Positions 49,680 through 59,800 of a stretch of 64,000 nt of DNA are shown here, in pieces. The position numbers and the translations under genes are program-made. The stretch lies in contig NC_091262.1 of NCBI RefSeq assembly GCF_042477335.2, positions 45,171,001 through 45,235,000 of the forward strand, in the 5' to 3' direction. How positions within the stretch are numbered: the first letter of the stretch is position 1; the number at the start of each line of letters is the position of its first letter. The stretch is from Ovis canadensis. Its lineage: Eukaryota > Chordata > Mammalia > Artiodactyla > Bovidae. Below the pieces are notes generated by a model, which saw nothing but the letters and a program-made list of their open reading frames with translations, searched no databases and was not told the DNA's origin.

Positions 49680-50325
49680 TGAAAGAAATACTGGTTTATG
49701 ACCCGGCTACCTGACATCCCAGGAGAGATCCACTACTTATCCTACTGCGCCCTCAACACCTGCCCTCCTTCCCACCCCTGCCCACGGTCCCCCAGACACC
49801 CCCTTCCCTAATAAGGTCTCAAACAATTGGTATTTCTGGGTTGTAGGAGGAATTTCTCTTGGCCCAAGAGATTAACAGTCTAGACCTAGGATTCCAGCCC
49901 AGAGCCGCCCCCTCCTGGCTGCCTGAGCCATTGAGTTAATTGATTTGCTTGCTCCTAGCTGGGTGCTGAAAGTCTGGCCAGGCCCAGAGCTGTTGGGGAA
50001 GGAGGAGAAGCAGCCAAGAGCACCTTTTTCAGTTCACTACAGAAGGGTACCTACCACATACCGCCTCTCGGTTCTGAGACTGTGCCCAACTACACAGACA
50101 TCATCTGTACACAGACTCTTCACTCAGACCACACTTTCTGGGCCTCCATCCCCACAGAAGCGACACACAGAGCAAGCATACATGGAAATGCACAAAGAAA
50201 CCATCAGGTGACACATACACACAGATAGACTTCCCCTCCACACCCAGAGGCAGGCAGGCACCGGGAACAGGTCAGGCACAGTGTACACACACACTCCCGA
50301 TATAAAGCCATTTCATATTTACCAC
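49680..50325. other. intergenic, nothing identified
   Basis: G+C-moderate unique DNA without a supported feature. Confidence 0.4.
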
Positions 50326-50334
50326 TATTGCACT

Positions 50335-50479
50335 TCCCTTTCACTTTTCACTTTCATGCATTGGAGAAGGAGGTGGCAACCCACTCCAGTGTTCTTGCCT
50401 GGAGAATCCCAGGGAAGGAGGAGCCTGGTGGGCTTCTGTCTATGGGGTCACACAGAGTCAGACACGACTGAAGCGACTT
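50335..50479 (+). mobile_element. BovA2-type SINE (partial dimer)
   Basis: CTTTTCACTTTCATGCATTG linker and one BovA monomer running into the AGC repeat. Confidence 0.9.

Positions 50480-50545
<66 letters not shown>
50480..50545 (+). repeat. (AGC)22 microsatellite
   Basis: 22 uninterrupted AGC units grown from the SINE tail. The polyalanine seen in the opposite strand is an artefact of it. Confidence 0.96.
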
Positions 50546-50546
<1 letters not shown>

Positions 50547-52340
50547 CTATGTGCCAGATATTGTTCTAACCTTTTCCAGAGAATAATTCTTACAACTGTA
50601 GAGGTAGATACGATTTTTACCCCCCTACCCGATTTTACCAGGGAACATTTCATGCAAAGACGGGCTCGATAAAGGACAGAAATGGTATGGACCTAACAGA
50701 AGCAGAAGATATTAAGAAGAGGTGGCAAGAATATACAGAAGAACAGTACAAAAGAGAGCTTCATGACCCAGATAATCACGATGGTGTGATCACTCACCTA
50801 GAGCCAGACATCCTGAAATGAGAAGTTAAGTGGGCCTTAGAAAGCACCACTATGAACAAAGCTAGTGGAGGTGATGGAATTCCAGTTGAGCTGTTTCAAA
50901 TCCTGAAAGGTGATGCTGTGAAAGTTCTGCCAACAAATGCCAGCAAATTTGAAAAACTCAGCAGTGGCCACAGGACTGGAAAAGGTCAATTTTCATTCCA
51001 ATCCCAAAGAATGCTCAAACTACCGCACAATTGCACTCTTCTCACACGTTCAACATTCTCGAAGCCAGGCTTCAGCAATACGTGAACTGTGAACTTCCAG
51101 ACATTCAAGCTGGTTTTAGAAAAGGCAGAGGAACCAGAGATCAAATTGCCAACATCTGCTGGATCATGGAAAAAGCAAGAGAGTTCCAGAAAAACATCTA
51201 TTTCTACTTTGTCGACTATGCCAAAGCCTTTGACTGTGTGGATCACAATAAACTGTGGACAATTCTGAAAGAGATGGGCATACTAGACCACCTGACCTGC
51301 CTCTTGAGAAACCTATATGCAGGTCAGGAAGCAACAGTTAGAACTGGACATGGAACAACAGACTGGTTCCAAATAGGAAAAGGAGTATGTCAAGGCTGTA
51401 TATTGTCACCCTGCTTATTTCACTTATGTGCAGAGTACATCATGAGAAACGCTGGGCTGGAAGAAGCACAAGCTGGAATCAAGATTGCCGGGAGAAATAT
51501 CAATAACCTCAGATATGCAGATGACACCACCCTTACGGCAGAAAGTGAAGAACTAAAGAGCCTCTTGATGAAAGTGAAAGAGGAGAGTGAAAAAGTTGGC
51601 TTAATGCTCAACATTCAGAAAACTAAGATCATGGCATCTGGTCCCATCACTTCATGGGAAATAGATGGGGAAACAGTGGAAACAGTGTCAGAATTTATTT
51701 TGGGGGGCTCCAAAATCACTGCAGATGGTGACTACAGCCATGAAATTAAAAGACGCTTATTCCTTGGAAGGAAAGTTATGACCAACCTAGATAGCATATT
51801 CAAAAGCAAGGCTATGGTTTTTCCAGTGGTTATGTATGGATGTGAGAGTTGGACTGTGAAGAAAGTTGATCGCCGAAGAATTGATGCTTTTGAACTGTGG
51901 TGTTGGAGAAGACTCTTGAGAGTCTCTTGGACTGCAAGGAGATCCAACCAGTCCATTCTAAAGGAGATCAGTCCTGGGTGTTCTTTGCAAGGAATGATGC
52001 TGAAGCTGAAACTCCAATATTTTGGCCACCTCATGTGAAGAGTTGACTCATTGGAAAAGACCCTGATGCTGGGAGGGATTGGAGGCAGGAAGAGAAGGGG
52101 ACGACAGAGGATGAGATGGCTGGATGGCATCACTGACTCGGTGGACGTGAGTTTGGGTGAACTCCAGGAGTTGGTGATGGACAGGGAGGCCTGGCGTGCT
52201 GTGATTCATGGGGTAGCAAAGAGTCGGACACGACTGAGCGACTTAACTGACTGACCCCATTTTACAGATGAGGAAACTGAAGGTCAGAGAAGTAAATAAC
52301 ATGCCTGCGGTCACAGAGTGCCCGCGGGCAGCCATATACA
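50546..52340 (+). repeat. MIR SINE split by BovB
   Basis: Left part 50546-50643 (CTATGTGCCAGATATTGTTC), right part 52250-52340 (CCCCATTTTACAGATGAGGA). The MIR core is interrupted by the BovB. Confidence 0.8.
50644..52249 (+). mobile_element. BovB LINE with 335-codon RT frame, 5'-truncated
   Basis: Frame 51031-52038 carries FVDYAKAFDCVDH, GVCQGCILSPCLF and YADDTTLT. A frameshift near 51010 separates it from the upstream part (50852-51085), and an internal deletion removes the segment around 51810. The endonuclease domain is missing. Flanks share about 12 bp (CCCATTTTAC-like), a short target duplication. Confidence 0.93.
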
Positions 52341-53829
52341 CCCATACCGGCTCCCTCCTTCCTCAACCCCGTTTATTTTCATAGACACGTTATTCAAACG
52401 CAGCATTCTTCCCACCCCGACGTGCTCCACATACCCTGAGGGTGAGTGCTGTTCGGGGCGCTAAGTGGCCAAAGACTCAAGAAATGGCATGTGGGCACAG
52501 CAGCTGGTAAGCTGTGCTGAAAAACCGGGTAGTGAGAAGACCAGAAGTTACAAAGGCAGCGGCGGTGGTTAAAAGTCTTACAAGCCCGACCGGGCTACCA
52601 CGTGAAGCGCTCAGCACAGCGCTGGCCGGCGGAGGGGCGCTCGCAGGCCGTGCGGGGATCGTCCTCGGGTAGTGAGTTCAGTGTGCGCTGAGGGTCTAGC
52701 TCCAGCTCTCAGCAAAGCCTCTCCCTGCGTACTTGACTGCACCCATTTCCCGGCAAGCAGTCCAGAGCGTGAGGCCGACAAGCCTTAAGTTTTTAGCAGA
52801 AGGGCCGCGGAGCTCCACGGTGCCCTCAGGCCGACATGGGTCAGATCTGAGATTCCCGTGGAGGCATTTTATAAAGCCTAGGAGCCCACCTGCTCCCCAC
52901 TCAAGCGTACACCAAGTTCTTGGTACACCTTTTAATGGGAAAAACAACAACAGCCACCCTGGTTGGGTAAGTGTGATTTATAATTCATGGGCCAGTCTTT
53001 GAACCCTTTCAGACAAAACCCACAGCAATTTCTTTGAAAGAAAGAAATGCCTAGACTTTGCTCAGAAGTCGCAGGTTTTCTAAGGAACGACAAGCCACTG
53101 CACGGATAGTAAATCACCCTGCGTACCACATTTGTTTCTAATTATTTGCATTGCAGTTCGTTTGTGAAATAAAACAGAAGAGTTTATAAATATCGTTTAT
53201 TCTAGAAGTGAGACACACATTCGACCCCAGTCTTGTTCCTAGAAGGAGCTATGCTATTCGAGTGGGGAAAAGAATGAGGGAGTCCGTGTCAAATTACACC
53301 CTCGCCCCAAATGCAAGTCAAGGCTGGAGTCTGGATCTGGCGAGGGTCTTCGGATTCTGCGTTCTGATGCTATCCGCCTAACGCTCCAACTCGAAGAAGT
53401 TTTCTGCAGGCGGATGGGTGGGGAACGTCTAAATAGAGTTTACCCAAACCCTTAACCTCTCTCTCTAGCTTGGACCCTGAGAACAAAGGCGCCTGAGAGA
53501 AGAACGCTCACCGCCTGGACGGTGAAGGTCTTGTCCAAACAGACCACCTTCTCCCCAGCTCTCCTCACAAGAGGGAGAATTTTTTGCTGTTGTTAATGAA
53601 AGAAAGGAGCATTTAAAAGAGACACCTCCGCCCTTTACTCCCCCAGGTATTCATCACCCTGCTCGAGCACGCCTGGGGAGACCGCCCCGCAAGTCTAAGA
53701 GGAAGCTAAGAGCTGCGGCGGTCGCGGAGACAGCTCAGCAGTGACGCAAGATCCAGCCGGGATAGCCCGACCCGGGGCCAGAATGAGGATCCTTGTAGGT
53801 TTCCGGGGAGGGGGCCGCGCTCCATTGTT
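52341..53829. other. ISL2 upstream flank
   Basis: G+C-rich, CpG-bearing DNA without transposons. No exon is supported. Possible regulatory DNA by position only. Confidence 0.4.
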
Positions 53830-54161
53830 CACTCTGGGCCAATCAGGGTTGGCTCATTTCCTTCCAGCCAATCCCCTGTCACTCCCGCCTTCCACCCCAC
53901 CCCGCCCATCAGCCCCCAAGTCCCTAACACCTCCCCCGCATACCCCGCGGTTCTGGGGAAGCTTCGTGACGCCACAGGTTCCGCCCCCAGCTCCGGCCAC
54001 GGGCGAGTGCGTGCTGACGTCATGCTGCGTGCGGGCCGGTGCGGAATCGCTCCTTCAACTCCGCGGGGCAGGAGGAGTTAGTTAGCAAAGAGCCGAGGCT
54101 GGGCGCACGACCCTCGTCCTTCTGCCCCTGGCCGCACGCTTTGCGCACATCTCTTTTCTGC
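53830..54161 (+). promoter_or_regulatory. ISL2: ISL2 promoter and 5' UTR
   Basis: G+C-rich upstream block with two forward CCAAT boxes (53839-53843, 53868-53872) and a perfect CRE palindrome TGACGTCA at 54015-54022. No TATA box is seen at a sensible distance. The start site is inferred to lie between about 54030 and 54100; the exact base cannot be read from sequence alone. Confidence 0.6.
54015..54022 (+). promoter_or_regulatory. CRE palindrome in ISL2 promoter
   Basis: Perfect TGACGTCA, the CREB/ATF consensus, about 140 bp before the ISL2 ATG. Confidence 0.55.
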
Positions 54162-54219
54162 ATGGTGGATATTATTTTTCACTATCCTTTTCTAGGTACT
54201 ATGGGGGATCATTCCAAGA
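54162..54219 (+). CDS. ISL2: ISL2 coding exon 1
   Basis: Starts at the ATG of [12 protein letters not shown] and ends within a lysine codon (AAG A) before the donor GTAAGT at 54220. The ISL2 N-terminus is distinctive and fixes this start. A second in-frame ATG is at 54201; family precedent favours the upstream one. Confidence 0.93.
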
Positions 54220-57200
54220 GTAAGTCTTTCTCTGTATATGTGTGTGGTGTGTGTGTGCGCGCTTAATATGCAATATTTCTAATGCAGAAGAATGTTTAGC
54301 GGATTCTACAAGTGGCTTCTATTTGACAGAACACTGAGAGAAAAAATCAAAACGAATAGATTTTCCTGCAGGACCGCTTATCCTTTGGAATCCTGTTGTT
54401 TTAGTTTATAATTAAACATTCTTTCTCAAGCCTGCTAGGCTGACCTCGGGCTGTGAAATCTGCTTCTGTTTTGCGCTAGGGCAATAGTTTGATTTAGGGA
54501 TGTGGGTTTTTTTTTTTTTTTTTTGCTTGCCTTTCGGCCTTTCAAATAAGGAAGATTTCTTTAGCTTAATCTGGGATGTTTAAGCTAAAAAATGTCAAGG
54601 AGGATGAGCAGAGACTCTGCTAAAAGCTGATGTGTCTGTGTTGGGATAGGGGGGAGTCGCGGAGAGAGGGAGTGTGCGGACGGAAATGCCGGAACATCAC
54701 CGTTCAGTGTGATGGGGTGGCGTCCGCAGGGCTTAAATGTCTATTTACCCTTTCTTCTCACTTACATCTTAGCTTTTAGTTACAGGAGATATCAATAAAA
54801 CGCCTGTGTCCAAGTGAATGTAATACTGTAAAAATAAAACCCAAACTGAGGAAGGGGTGGGGAGAGACTAAAAGCCTTTACAGATTCAGAAGATTGTGTT
54901 TCTTCGTGTTTTGTTTCTTTTTTCGTTTACAATTATCTGGACCTTTGCAAAGCCCATTTCCTTTTTATCTTGTGGTCCCAATTCTTGAAAGAGAGAGCGA
55001 GCGGGTTGGGTTGGGGCTGGAGCGGCCTCGGCCGGGGTCCGGGCAGCCAGGCCTGACGCGGGCTCCGCGCCCTTCCCCGGCAGAGAAGCCCGGGACGGCC
55101 ATGTGCGTGGGCTGCGGGAGTCAGATCCACGATCAGTTTATCCTGCGGGTGTCGCCAGACCTCGAGTGGCACGCCGCCTGCCTCAAGTGCGCCGAGTGCA
55201 GCCAGTACCTGGACGAGACGTGCACGTGCTTCGTGAGAGACGGGAAGACCTACTGCAAGCGGGACTACGTCAGGTGAGGCCCGCAAGTGTCCGGGCTGCG
55301 CCACTGCCCGCTGGGGCCGGGGCTCGAGAATGGCAGGCCGCCTGCATGCCCCCGCCCCGAACGCGCGCCGCCACTCGTCTCCCGGCCTGGGAACCGCCGA
55401 GGGCTGGTCCCCGCAGCCACCCTCGCGACCACAAAGCCTCCTGGGCGCGTGTGCCCTGGGCGGGTAGCAGCGCGGCAGGCGAGGCCGGCCACAGGCCCTA
55501 TGCTGACAACGCCCGTGCTTTGGGCCCGCAGGCTCTTCGGCATCAAGTGCGCCAAGTGCCAGGTGGGCTTCAGCAGCAGCGATCTGGTGATGCGGGCGCG
55601 GGACAGCGTGTACCACATCGAATGTTTCCGCTGCTCAGTGTGCAGCCGCCAGCTGCTGCCCGGAGACGAATTCTCGCTGCGGGAGCACGAGCTGCTCTGC
55701 CGCGCCGACCACGGCCTCCTGCTCGAGCGCGCGGCGGCCGGCAGCCCGCGCAGCCCCGGCCCACTTCCCGGCGCCCGCGGCCTGCATCTGTCAGGTAAGC
55801 CGGCACTGCGCCGCCAGCTCCGGGGCGCAGTGCACATGTGGGTGTGTGTGTTCTTAGACGGGTGCTTGTGCTCGGACGAAAACTTGTCACTGGGGTGTGT
55901 TTCCGTTTGCCAGCATTGCGGGGGTTTCTGGGTGAGTGCAGAACTCTGCTTGGAACGTGACGGAGTGTATGTTCGTGTGTGACCGGGAAAATTGCGTGTG
56001 GGTAAACGTGAGCCGGGGTTGTGTGTATGAGTGTTCGGAATTGTGGAGATTTGTGTTCTCAGGAATGTGTGGGACACGGTAGTAGGAGGAGGAAGGTAAA
56101 TGACACCGGGGCATCTCAAGTGGTGACTCTAAGGACCTCGTACTGGGAATTTCAAGCAGTCTGTGTGTTGCCGGAGAGAAAAGACAGGTTTGCCTGGGGG
56201 TATGTGTGTAAGGAATACAGTTCCCAGCCTAGAGCTGGGCTCAGCCAGGCAGAAGTCCACCGGCACAGCTCTGAAGGCTCACCAGCCAACAGGGAGTGAA
56301 ATGTCTGCGTTTTTCTTTTGAGGCCCAGTCTGATGAACAATGTAGCCAAACGTTTCTTGGTGGGAAAGAAGTGGAAACACACTGGATTCAGGGATAATGG
56401 CAAACACCCCAGGGGATGCTCTAGGTCATAATCAGAAGATGGCCAGAGGCTGGTTCTAAGTGTGTGGTGAGCCGGTGGGAATGGTGACTCCAGCTGAGCA
56501 GTTACCAGCGAGTAGCTGCAGACCTGAAGCGTCAGTCTGCAGACCAGGCTGAGCCTCTGGGCGTTGTGTGCTCCAAGGGATCGAGCTTTTTGCTGGCCCT
56601 CTCTTTAGTATAGAATGAGGACATTGAGTTAGAAGGGCTGTTTGTGAATATTTATCCAGACCTAGAAATGCCTGGAAGGGGATATAATTTGAAACAGTGC
56701 GACTTGTATCCAAGGGTAGGTAGACCTGGTTCAGATGGGGGTGTGATGCCAGTGTTGAGTGAACCCTGGTCTCTCCTTTGTTTGTTGAAGGTTTCCGGCC
56801 ACCGCAATAGGGCCCTAAATAAGTACCTGACTCTACCCAGCCTGGGGTTGAGAGAACCCAAGGCCAAGTGAGGAGAGTGCCAGCGGTTGTGGGCCAGCCG
56901 GGAAAACGGCCGCTGGACAGGGAAACTAGAACCTCAAGAAAGGAGATCCTGGGGCCGAAGTCCAAGGGCTGTTAGAAAGGAACTCTTCCAGGTCCGGGAG
57001 ACCCATTCCTGACCCCAGGCCAGGTCTCAATAACACACGGTCTGGCCCTGTCTGAGCGGCCCCAGAATCAGGGAGACGGTCTCTTCGGGGAGAGGCAGAC
57101 AGGCCCCCTTGTCCCGATGCAGCGCGGCGCTCGGGCCCCTTCCCCTTCCAGCGTCCCAGGCGCGCCTCCATCCTCTTCTGAAACTTAGTCCCGCGGAACC

Positions 57201-59124
57201 CTTGCGGGTATTCCGACGGTCGGGTTAAGCGGAGGAGGCACAGCAGGGTGCAGCCACTTCTGTCCTGCACAGGCCTCGCTCGGAGCTCCCAGGCCCAGCT
57301 TGCTCTGCGGGGATCGCGGCGGGGAGCCCGGTGGAGGTACTAGGGAAGGGACGAAAGTGCACATCTTTCTCCGGGTAGGGCGAACAGACAGAAAGGGAGA
57401 ACAGACAACCAGAAAACTGAAGAAAAGACAACGAGATCGGGCCCCGCGGGGCTCGGCCGCCGCGGGGCAGGGCGCATGGGGAGTGGGTGGCGGCCGCTGG
57501 CTCACCTCTCGCTCCCTCGCAGACCCAGGATCCGGCCGGCAGCCCTCGCTGCGCCCGCACGTGCACAAACAGACCGAGAAGACAACCCGCGTGCGAACCG
57601 TGCTGAACGAGAAGCAGCTGCACACTCTGCGGACGTGCTACGCCGCCAACCCGCGGCCCGACGCGCTCATGAAGGAGCAGCTGGTGGAGATGACCGGCCT
57701 GAGCCCGCGGGTCATCCGCGTCTGGTTCCAGAACAAGCGGTGCAAGGACAAGAAGAAATCCATCCTCATGAAACAACTGCAGCAGCAGCAGCACAACGAC
57801 AAGACGGTGAGCGTCGGGGAGCTGGAGGTCGGGTCGGGGAGCTGGAGGTCGGGTCGGGGAGCTGGAGGTCGGGTCGGGTGGAGCTTTGGGTTCGCGCGCC
57901 GCATCGCTCCCTTTTCTGGGCCGGCTCTCGGGAGATCCAGGGCGGAACTGTTTCCTCCAAATAGCGTGTCTTTGTGCTTTCAGAGCGAGGCTTACCTTGG
58001 GGTTGGAAGGCACCTTAATTATTGTATCTGAGGTCAGGTCTTCCCCAGACCCAGCGGTAGATCGGAGTTGGGGTCGGGGGCTCAGTTCGGAGCCCAAGGC
58101 AGCCTGGTTTTGAGCTCCAGCATGTAGGGGCGGGTTGTGTCGATCTCAGCGGGACTCAGTTTGAACACTTTCCCTCTGCAAACCCGGAGAGGGGGTGGAA
58201 TGCAGCCCTCGCGTTTTGTTCCCTTGCGGTGTTGGCTTCCAGCACTGACTGGCCCGTGGTGGCTGTTTTGGGGCCCGGGGTGTCTTCCAGTGGAGAAGGC
58301 AGGCTCACTCGGCTGCTGCGGACAAGTGCATGCCTCCCCAAACAGTTTCAGGCTCCAAATCATGTGCCAGGGCCTGGGGTCCCGGTCTCAAAGGTGGCGG
58401 GAAACGCAAGACCTAATTCTTCTGCCTCCCCTCTTCTGCTTGTTCCGCAGAGTCTCCAGGGACTGACCGGGACGCCCCTGGTGGCAGGCAGCCCCATCCG
58501 CCACGAGAGCGCGGTGCAGGGCAGTGCAGTCGAGGTGCAGACGTACCAGCCGCCGTGGAAAGCGCTCAGCGAGTTCGCGCTCCAGAGTGACCTGGATCAA
58601 CCCGCCTTCCAGCAGCTGGTGAGGACCTGCTCTACCCGCCCGGACGGCTGGACTCCGGGGGAGGTGGGGTGGATTTAGTCACTTAACCAAGGTGGGAAGG
58701 GGTGGGGGGCTTTCAGGGGAACAGGGGCTGGGAGAAGGGGGAGGTTGGTAGCTGTAACCGCACCCGGCCCATAATTGGTTCTAAACCAGGTCTCCCTGGA
58801 TTAAAGCACCGGGAGGAGAGGTCGAGGGATTAACCCACCCGTGCCCCCGCCCGCCCTAATACTCCTGCCTGGGGGCCGGGCGACTTCTCCAAGGGCACGC
58901 TCCCACCCGAAGACTTGTCCCAAGGATACCTTAGGGAGCTGGCGGCCCTGGAAAACCAGCTCGGGCACGTCTTCACCCGCTCCTTACCGGTGTCTCCCAT
59001 GCCCCAGGTCTCCTTTTCTGAGTCCGGCTCCCTAGGCAACTCCTCCGGCAGCGACGTGACCTCTCTGTCCTCGCAGCTCCCGGACACCCCCAACAGCATG
59101 GTGCCGAGTCCCGTGGAGACGTGA
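54162..59124 (+). CDS. ISL2: ISL2, insulin gene enhancer protein Islet-2 (complete, 6 coding exons, 359 aa)
   Basis: LIM-homeodomain transcription factor of the nucleus, known for roles in motor neuron and retinal ganglion cell identity. Coding exons 54162-54219, 55084-55273, 55532-55794, 57523-57806, 58451-58618 and 59008-59124 total 1080 nt: 359 codons plus TGA, the length of human ISL2. All five introns are GT-AG. The protein starts [22 protein letters not shown]1 runs from about residue 27 (CVGC) to 80 and LIM2 from about 89 (CAKC) to 143, with zinc ligands intact. The homeodomain is residues 191-250 with helix 3 motif VWFQNKR, followed by a glutamine run and a conserved C-terminus ending PSPVET. 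Residues SLQGLTG at the exon 4/5 junction and SKKKPGTA at exon 1/2 confirm the splices. ISL1 is excluded because the N-terminus and serine-rich tail are ISL2-type. No disruption is seen. Confidence 0.97.
55084..55273 (+). CDS. ISL2: ISL2 coding exon 2 (LIM domain 1)
   Basis: Acceptor CCCCGGCAG at 55075-55083, donor GTGAGG at 55274. It encodes KKPGTAM and the first LIM zinc-binding domain with its CxxC pairs, ending KRDYVR across the splice. Confidence 0.95.
55532..55794 (+). CDS. ISL2: ISL2 coding exon 3 (LIM domain 2)
   Basis: Acceptor GGCCCGCAG before 55532, donor GTAAGC at 55795. It encodes the second LIM domain (LFGIKCAKC through CRADH) and the start of the alanine/glycine/proline-rich linker. 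It ends with one base of an Asp codon completed by exon 4. Confidence 0.95.
57523..57806 (+). CDS. ISL2: ISL2 coding exon 4 (homeodomain)
   Basis: Acceptor CCCTCGCAG before 57523, donor GTGAGC at 57807. It encodes the linker RPHVHKQ, the whole homeodomain with VWFQNKR, and the run [14 protein letters not shown] 20-bp tandem repeat begins 7 bases past the exon end. Confidence 0.96.
57814..57878 (+). repeat. 20-bp minisatellite in ISL2 intron 4
   Basis: Three perfect copies of a G-rich 20-mer (TCGGGGAGCTGGAGGTCGGG) at 57814-57873 plus a partial fourth unit, starting 7 bases after the exon 4 end and so directly behind the splice donor. Perfect copies suggest recent expansion and possible length variation. 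Confidence 0.9.
58451..58618 (+). CDS. ISL2: ISL2 coding exon 5 (C-terminal LIM-HD interaction region)
   Basis: Acceptor TGTTCCGCAG ending at 58450, donor GTGAGG at 58619. It encodes [15 protein letters not shown] through QPAFQQL. By family knowledge this part of Islet proteins binds LHX3/LHX4 LIM domains and is highly conserved between ISL1 and ISL2. Confidence 0.95.
59008..59124 (+). CDS. ISL2: ISL2 coding exon 6 (C-terminus and stop)
   Basis: Acceptor ATGCCCCAG before 59008. It encodes [17 protein letters not shown] through PSPVET and stops at TGA 59122-59124. The serine-rich tail is ISL2-type. Confidence 0.95.
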   Translation, partial: VSFSESGSLGNSSGSDVTSLSSQLPDTPNSMVPSPVET

Positions 59125-59800
59125 GGGGGGGACCCTTCCCCGCCAGACCGCGGACCTCGCATGCTCCCTGCATGAGACTCACCCATGCTCAGGCCATACC
59201 AGCTCCGAAAACTCTCTCGCCTTTGTAACTATGATTGTTGTTATTTAAAGAGAGAAAGGACTGAGAGAGGAGGTCGGGACAGCCAAAATCGCCTGGACGC
59301 AACCTGCTTTCACCAGACTGGAGAGCCCCGCTCCGAGGACTTTTATTTTTACAAAACCAGAATTTGGGTTGACTAGCGTTAGCTCTGCCCTCTCCTCTCC
59401 CTCGGTCCGCGGCGCCCCCAGTCCACGTACCCACCGGTGCGTGGAGCTCGCGCGGGGTAGGTCCCGCGCCCGCCAAGCCTCGCGCTCCCCCGCGCGGACC
59501 ATGGCTCCTGCCCCGGCCCAGCCCCGCGCTTCCTGGTGGCTTCACCCGCTCTCCAGCGGGGAAGAGGACGGGGGCAATCCAAAGGAACAGACACTCAATC
59601 CCCCAAAGCGCATGATTGCCGGAAAAAAGTAGAAACGAGACTTTCCTTGAAAATGTTTTAAATTATCAGTCGACGGAGGACAGAGTGTGTGAGCCTTTGC
59701 CGAACAAAACGTAAGTTATTGTTATTTATTGTGAGGACAGCCAGTTCATAGTGGGACAAATATTTTGATCTTAATAAAAAAGAAATAATAACCCTATGTG
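59125..59800 (+). other. ISL2: ISL2 3' UTR
   Basis: Sequence from the stop codon to just past the AATAAA at 59773. It carries no repeat and no competing exon. The end point is inferred from the polyadenylation signal. Confidence 0.65.
59773..59778 (+). terminator. ISL2: ISL2 polyadenylation signal
   Basis: Canonical AATAAA in an A+T-rich pocket, about 650 bp after the stop, followed by a T/G-rich stretch (59800-59822) that could be the downstream element. Confidence 0.6.

Larger units (their letters stand above)
49110..49680 (+). repeat. MIR SINE broken by two bovid SINEs
   Basis: Pieces 49125-49251, 49494-49540 and beyond read as one MIR (AGTTTCAGTTTCCTCGG, then TTGCTGTAAAGACCTAATAGG) with Bov-tA and BovA inserted. 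Confidence 0.65.

Noticed and set aside
50354-50653. Polyalanine protein on the minus strand
   Set aside because: Created by the (AGC)22 repeat and BovA2 SINE; no gene context.
54201-54219. Downstream ATG (MGDHSK) as the ISL2 start
   Set aside because: The upstream in-frame ATG gives the [13 protein letters not shown]-terminus known for ISL2 and the full 359-residue length; the inner ATG remains a possible alternative.
55265-56119. Minus-strand 284-codon frame opposite ISL2
   Set aside because: Shadow of the G+C-rich ISL2 exon 3 and intron; no domain, and the sense strand is the proven gene. Similar shadows at 54933-55616 and 57225-58097.
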